NCBI GenBank assembly: GCA_030544215.1
Contig: JARZZO010000014.1
Location: forward strand, 21,397,734 to 21,461,733
Direction: 5' to 3'
DNA length: 64,000 nt
Source: Zantedeschia hybrid cultivar
Taxonomy: Eukaryota; Streptophyta; Magnoliopsida; Alismatales; Araceae
Shown here in pieces: positions 57,901-64,000 of this stretch (its first letter is position 1; every line of letters starts with the position of its first letter). The notes beneath the pieces are model-generated. The model worked only from the letters and a program-made list of their open reading frames with translations, did no database searches and was not told the origin of the DNA. A program made the translations under genes and the position numbers.

Positions 57901-60900
57901 GTCACATTGTCAACATTTGACCGAGCGTCCTTGTTAACAGTAAAGAGAGGTAAAACATGCTCCTCAACCATCTCAATAAAGGCTAGACTGTTCCAAAGTG
58001 AGATGTAAAAGAGACGTCACCCCGTTCTTGTGCATCTAGTTCCAGCTCTCTTTAAGGATTAGGTTCATGTATGTGTTCGGACTTTTTTTTTTTTTTTTGT
58101 TGAAATTGTTTTATCTTTCCTTCTTCCCTAACATAACAGAGTATGCCGCTGTCAGGTATTCCGCTCTTTTTTTAGTATATACATGCAGTAACTTAATTAA
58201 AAAAAGAGAGTATACGACTGTACTTCATGTGCAGATATTTTTCAATAAGCTCGTCATTATTGTTTGTGCCAGTAAAGATCAGTTCACACGTGAAAAAGCA
58301 GAAATACAGACAGATGTACCTATCTTGACTATACTGTAGTTAAGAATGCATGTAACCTGAAAGTAGCCAGCCACTAAGCAACAAGAGGCCATGCTATAAA
58401 AGATTGCAGTAATTAAAGCTCCATAGGATATAGTTGTAGGCACCTTTATAGCTTAGTTATAGGACCAAATCACTAGACAAATTCCAAATCTTACCAACTT
58501 ATAGGTTTGCAGCTCTCCAAGATATTATTGAGTAATCAGGCCTATGGAAAGGATTGGCAATTTAAGTATGCACACCTATTTAAGATGTACCTGAATATCA
58601 CGAATGAGGAGAAGCGTAGCAAGAGACCTCGAGTCTGAATGCACAATTGAGTCCTCTGCAGATTCATCTGCAAGAATTAAAATCTGTTCATGTGTAGTTA
58701 GCATAGCGATAGCACAAGAGAAATGAGCCTCATAGATTGTACAGTTACTGATGTTGGGTAGAGGGAGCAACAACTAGAAACTGATTTGTAGACACAACTG
58801 AAACAGTAGCAAAGCTATTAGTGGCACAAGTCATGGACCAATATAAGAAATGTTCAAGTCTTTCCAAAACACATTTTCCTCATGACAATGAAAAATTTGC
58901 AATTCTAACCTGAATTGTTCACAAGTTAGTATTATTTTGTCCTCACTAACTTTGGTTTACAATGATGAGATGATGCACACACGTATACCCAAACATAGCC
59001 ACACTTATGACAAGTTTTTTTTTTAATCCAAATTTAGTCATGCATCCATTTTCCAGAGCAAAAACATCTGTTGTTTGCCAAACAATCAACTATGACCAGC
59101 ACATGTAAGCCAATACATATAGGCTTCATCGTGATACAAACGGAGAAAAAGGTTCTTTGGACGCAGCAAAAAAAGGTTCATGCTATTGAGAGCCAGCAAA
59201 CACAGTAAAATGTGCTGCCACAAATGACTGATGATAGACACATGACAATTTCCACAAAAAGGATCCCTATTTAACACATATAAGGCTGAAATATCTGGCT
59301 CAATGTTTTGGAAAGCATCAGTTAGATGAATTACTAAAAATTAATCACATTTAGCATGTCCTTGTCAAACTCACTTCACTTGAAGCAATATATACATATT
59401 TTAAGTTCAACGAAAGAATAAGTGCTCAAATTGCCTCCAGAAGCTCGAGTGGCACAATTCGAAGACTAACAGGCATTTCTAGATTCCAGATACACATATT
59501 TTTCTTGAATAACTAAAGGGGAATTAGGTTTCTACACTTCTACTAGAAGTTTTCCACCTCGCAACGATGGACAGTACAAGCTGGATGAGAGGATGACCGG
59601 TCCCAAAATGGCTGTCAAGGTCTCCTATTATAGGCCGTAACTAGGGACTTCCTCCAATCAGATGGTACTCAAGTGTCACTTCTGCTTAGGACGTAATATA
59701 CAGATTGCTATTGTGTCAGCATCTGATTGGCCGATCCAAGGTGCTGCTTGGTTGGTCTGTTTGTCGTCCGTGTGTCAGGTCCTGATTTTACAGGTTGATG
59801 AGCAGGCATGCGGGCACTCTTTTCTTCTTCTTTTTCTTTTTGGGCATGGACTGCTTCCAATGGTGGCCGCATGCGGTCTACCATTAGAAGCCAACAGTGG
59901 CGTCCATGGGGCCACCATTGGCTCCCAACAGTGACCCCTTTGGGGGCTGGGATTTTTTTTTCCTTCTTCATGTTTCATTTCAAAATCCATTCTACCCCCT
60001 TCAACCATGAAATTTTTTTTTTTTTTTGGAAGGCGGCTGAAGGCCACTGTTCATTACTGAAAATGGAAAATTACAAGGAAAACCAAAAAGCAGGATAGTA
60101 AGAAGTCTACCAAGGTAGTAGAGACTTTTTATTCCCCCAAAAGAAACAAGAAAATACAAATGGCCCCAGTTACACAAGGAAAACACTAAGTCCCATGCTT
60201 GACATTAATAAGTTTGAAGAAGAATACATTTTCAACCATTAATTTTTGAAAGGAAAAATGGTCTTTTTCACATTTGGATTTTAAAAGCCTTTTACTCACC
60301 AACATATACTCATCCAAATTGTTGATTATCCAAAGGATGTTGGTTGTTTTACATAGGGTACCAAAACCACATTACAACATAAAATTTTGATACCATGACA
60401 AGCACCGTATGCTGCATATAATCAAGGAAGCATAATGCTAACATAACAATAGGTTGAGGAGGACAAATTGTGTAGCTCCTTCACTTACAAGTTACAACAA
60501 ACCAATTACATGTTTTTCCAAATACATTTGACAAAAGTGTAAAAATTGAGTGAGACAAATGGCAGCAGAAAACTAGCATCATGTTTAGAAATTTTCTAAA
60601 CTATATTCTCATTTCAGATTTCATAATCTTGTAACTGGAATATTTTAAGAAAACGGAAGCCAGAGGACAATACAAATTGGAGGCATTCATGTACGAAGGC
60701 TAAAGAAAAAGAAAACATTCTGGGAACGCTACATATCAAAGGAAACTGCAGGCTACTGAGCCCACTCCAGGGTTCGCCTAACACAAGCCATAGTTCTTAT
60801 CATCATCCAAAAGAACTTCACTCACAGTAAATTTTGCAGATGTTAAAGCAGGCAATACACGCCTAAGAGGACACATGCTTACCGAATCAAATGTCTCCAA

Positions 60901-62520
60901 AGGAAGATTTTCCAAATGTCGGCGAATGACAGTGTTTCCCTCCTTGTGAACAAGTCTTATATTAGTCAATCCAGAAATATCAAGCCCACCATCAGTAAGC
61001 TTCTTTTCTCTCAGCTTTTCTGGAACGTTATTAAACATCCACAATTCTGAACCTGGAGCAAGAAATGCCTCTAAAACCTGAAACAAAGAACAACTGAAAA
61101 TTTAAAAGGGTCAAAAGGAATTGCAAAAGAATAAAAAATCTCCAATAGCTAAAAATGCTATGCATTGGTTTAAAGGAAAAGAGAAAACATAATCTAAAAT
61201 ATGTCAAAAAGTAGACAAGCATCCTGTAAGAAAAATATCTTAAAATAAACAATGTAAAACTAACAAGAAATGGATGCTTCTTAGCCAGCCCCTCGAGCAA
61301 CGGAAAGGAGTATTAAGGGGAAATCAGATTCAGAGGGAATCAACCTCAAGGTTGCAGTTTTGACTAGCTCGAAATATATTTCTAATTAAAAAGGAATATA
61401 CAAAACAAGAAACCTGACTAAAGGAACTATAAATAATGCATGTGTACCATAATCATGTCATCAATGTCACGTCGCCAACCACAGAACAGAACTTTTTCTG
61501 GATACTTGGGATGGCTGGATATAAAAGGAAGAACACACTTGTGTACCTGAAAAAGAATGGAAACTACATAAGAGAATCAAGTGCAAGAAAATTTATCTCA
61601 CACGCAAGAATTTCACTCAAACTCCAGAAAGAAATAATTCTTCTGTTGTGCTTTTTGGTCAAGTATTTGCCAGGAAAACAACAATCCGTCAATGTTTACA
61701 GTCACATCCATATCATGCAGAGTTGCTAGATGTGTAAGTAAAAGACTATCCTACCACAGCAACTGTCACAGTATTTCTCATATGAAAGATGAAATATTGG
61801 ACATACTTTGGTGCCTTCTTGATTGCATTGAATTTTAAAGAATTGCTATCAAAGTTCTGCTACTTTCCTCCCATTTCAAGGAACATAAGTCATGGTCACT
61901 GGGCTATCTAGTGTTAGATTAACATGTTTAATCTGCACCAGATAGGAACTTACATTAAAGCAGAATAGGAGATAACGTTAAATTCTAAAAAGCAACAACT
62001 GCAATTGAATATACTCTGGAAGTTTCAAGCAAAATAACCAGAGCAAGTATCAATTCCAACAAGCATTCAAAAACCAAATCATAGATTAAGCAAATCAAAT
62101 ATATCATATAATGTGCACAATTAGAACGGCATTCCAATCAGAAATTCATAAAACATCTCTGTCTTTCAATTGCCTCAGTTTAGTGTGTCAAGTATGAGTG
62201 AAGACTCTCCCACTATAGGAAATCTTATGGCTCAGTATCCCTATTGACTGTTCATGGAAGGGAGGCATTACCTCTGGTAGGGAGCCTGGTTCATACGTAT
62301 CATCATCCTCAGCTATGACAAGAATTTCATCACCTTCCTTCAATACATAATCATCACTGGGATTTATGATGATTTTCCCACCACTGGCAGCAACCTTAAT
62401 TCCACATGGAACAGCATCAGGAAAGGAAACAAATACATCCTCAAAGCACATACCATCCAACTGAGGCCATCTTTTGATGTAAAACTCAGCATTCTCAAAC
62501 CCTAAAATATCCTCCCATAT
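54986..62520 (-). CDS. POLLUX: POLLUX/DMI1-type ion channel, C-terminal six exons, partial
   Basis: Exons in transcript order: 62520-62272, 61546-61448, 61077-60883, 58683-58591, 57550-57284, 55204-54986 (TGA). All have GT-AG borders and together encode 372 aa. They form the cytosolic RCK/NAD-binding-like region: ENAEFYIKRWPQLDG, GGKIIINPSDDYVLKEGDE, FCGWRRDIDDMI, FLAPGSELWMFN, GGLDISGL, LILADES, SDSRSLATLLLIRDIQ, DKSIIISEILDSR, ISDYVLSNELVSMALAMVAED, AEFYLYDQEEVCFYDIM. The family makes nuclear-envelope cation channels needed for symbiotic calcium spiking. The wording of the last two exons favours POLLUX/DMI1 over CASTOR. The transmembrane part and pore are missing: they should lie past 64000, since no matching exon occurs in 62521-64000. 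Introns hold an LTR fragment and a truncated LINE. Confidence 0.92.
56040..56400 (+). repeat. LTR fragment in a POLLUX intron
   Basis: AATCCCACATCGGAAACCAC, then CCTATAAATAATGG (about 56276) and CTAACCTAAGCATCGGGG (about 56361) give the promoter and leader layout of a plant LTR. It is antisense to the host gene, in the intron between its last two exons. No coding remains. Confidence 0.6.
60013..60230 (-). mobile_element. 5'-truncated LINE insertion in a POLLUX intron
   Basis: T15 at 60013-60027 (poly-A on the minus strand) is followed by 203 bp ending before a second TTCAACCAT. That 9-mer occurs at 60000-60008 and 60231-60239 as the target duplication, with AA continuing imperfectly on each side. 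The body AATGAACAGTGGCCTTCAGC (minus strand) looks like a plant LINE 3' end but differs from the 3' end of the full-length LINE at 4.6 kb, so it is another family. Confidence 0.7.
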
Positions 62521-63544
62521 CTGCACAACAAAATAAAAAGAGGTTGGGGAATCCAAATCAACCAGCAAGTCTTGAGTAATTTTATTTTTTTAAAGCAAGA
62601 GGTCCTTCATATAGATTACAAGTCATGACTCATGTATAATAAAAAGGGAAGTTTGACTCAACATTGTAACAAAGACATTGAAGCTCAGAAGTAAGACCAC
62701 AACAGTGAACATTAATTGGGGCCTGCTTACTATTAAGATCAAGTTTCCCTCTGTTGGAGAGGCTGTGTACACATGTGACCCAATGTCAACTGAGTGTTTG
62801 GAGATATTTGTTTTTTTGTGGGAGGGGTCTACTTCTTTCGTATAGAGGCTATCTGGGGGAGCATATTTCCTTTTACACATCTATGCACTCATTTCCTGTT
62901 GACTTTTAGTAAAATTGTGCTATCAACTTGTGGGAATGATAAATATAAAAATATAAAAGAGTTTATATTTTAATATGGATATTCCGTTTGATTCACGACT
63001 CATGAATGAAGAGTTGATTAAGCCTGGGACTCCGAGGTGAGTCCTGGCTATCGTGTTGAATCAAGTCTGTGGATTTGTATTTGGACCCATCTCCATCGAC
63101 CTCAGTCGATGTTAATTACACCAGTGAAGTCACTGGACACCTTTGATTAACCCCTTATACGTGATACTAAAATTAGTTATACAATAAATGAAGTTCGTGC
63201 GAAATTGAAAAATGACATAATACACAGATAATAGAAATAATGAGAGAAATGAACTGAACTTTCATTAATCCAGAATGTTACAGATTACAAAGATGCTCAA
63301 ATGATAAAGACATTACAATATGACAAAACTCCGATTATAATGATTGGATTATTACATCATGATTGCATATGTAATTGCTACAACCAATGTGACATATTTG
63401 TGTTTACGACCACATATGTCATATTCGGATCATCGATCATGCAAGCATAGTCTCGAACTGCGTAATCAAATCGTAAAACTTACATCTATGGTCACGATCA
63501 GTGTGATCGGATCATCATATTTGTACTAACAGTCATGTCGACGC
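62521..63544. other. Intron or upstream sequence without recognisable exons
   Basis: I searched the minus strand here for the next expected POLLUX exon (ending ...GLAQ before IWEDILGF) and found none. AT-rich, no other feature. Confidence 0.5.
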
Positions 63545-64000
63545 GATTGGATCTTAAAATTTAAGTATTAGGTTGAGATCACAAAGATCAGGCTATTAGA
63601 TTTAAATCCATGGCCAAGATCACTAAGATCAAACCGTTAGATTTGAGCTTCTGGTCGGGGTCGCTAAGATCAGACCATAGGATTTGAATCCACGACTAAG
63701 ATCACTAAGATCGGACCGTTGAATTTAAGTCCACGATTAAGATCATTGAGATCAAACCGTTGGACTTAAGTTTACAGTAGGGATCAAAGAGATCAAACTG
63801 TTGAATTTGAGTTCACAGTTGAGATCAAAAAGATCAGATCATTAAATTTGAGATTACGATTGAGATAAAAAAGATCAGACCATTGAATTTGAGTTTACGG
63901 TTGAGATCAAAAAGATCAAACCGTTGAATTGAAGCTTACAGTTGAAATAAAAAAGATCAGACTATTAAATTTAGGTTTACGGTTAAGATCAACAAGATCA
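63545..64000. repeat. Array of a degenerate 41-bp tandem repeat, running off the window
   Basis: About eleven units with a spacing of 41 bp, consensus roughly GACCGTTGAATTTGAGTT followed by (A/T)ACG(A/G)TTGAGATCAAAAAGATCA. Units differ at several positions; GATC, AAGATCA and CCGTTGAAT are the best-kept words. The left end fades into unique sequence near 63540; the right end is outside. Confidence 0.85.

Noticed and set aside
59660..59990. Frames of 87-96 codons on both strands near 59.8 kb
   Set aside because: They lie in a POLLUX intron, include poly-T derived Phe/Lys runs and match no family.

Overview
The window is nuclear DNA of a flowering plant. Split genes with GT-AG introns, a nine-exon SnRK2 kinase, a plant POLLUX/DMI1-type channel gene and a dense mix of plant retrotransposons and MITEs all point that way. 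Strongly GC-rich coding exons in AT-rich surroundings (SnRK2 exons 1-6, glyoxalase-like exon 2) suggest a monocot, but the sequence alone does not settle the species.

Layout. 1-4108: an LTR (probably Copia) abuts a broken Ty3/gypsy element lying on the minus strand (LTR, gag, start of protease). 4630-10999: a full-length L1-type LINE on the minus strand, bounded by a perfect 16-bp target-site duplication; ORF1 is open and ORF2 is interrupted only by one in-frame TAG. 11000-13640: MITE-rich spacer. 13956-15647: intact DEAD-box RNA helicase of the RH47/ISE1 type (minus). 15800-39100: about 23 kb without a recognisable host gene, filled by MITEs, foldback elements, gypsy LTR remnants, a CACTA terminus and Helitron-like pieces. 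39523-44189: complete SnRK2 kinase gene (plus), 363 aa in nine exons, with a SINE and a MITE in its 2.4-kb intron 6. 44700-47560: decayed local duplications. 51599-52590: two-exon glyoxalase-like VOC protein (plus). 54986-62520: the last six exons of a POLLUX/DMI1-type ion channel (minus), whose N-terminal half lies beyond the right edge. 63545-64000: array of a 41-bp repeat.

The four host genes are independent transcription units with no sign of a shared pathway: organellar RNA processing (RH47), stress kinase signalling (SnRK2), a metalloenzyme-fold protein (VOC) and a nuclear-envelope channel of symbiotic calcium signalling (POLLUX type). No multi-gene system is evident. The most informative signals are in the mobile DNA: the LINE with its TSD, a MITE family whose termini read GAGTAATACTTGCTGCA and which makes 9-bp duplications, and a truncated SINE nested in one of those MITEs. 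All boundaries were read by eye; no alignment or database search was run.
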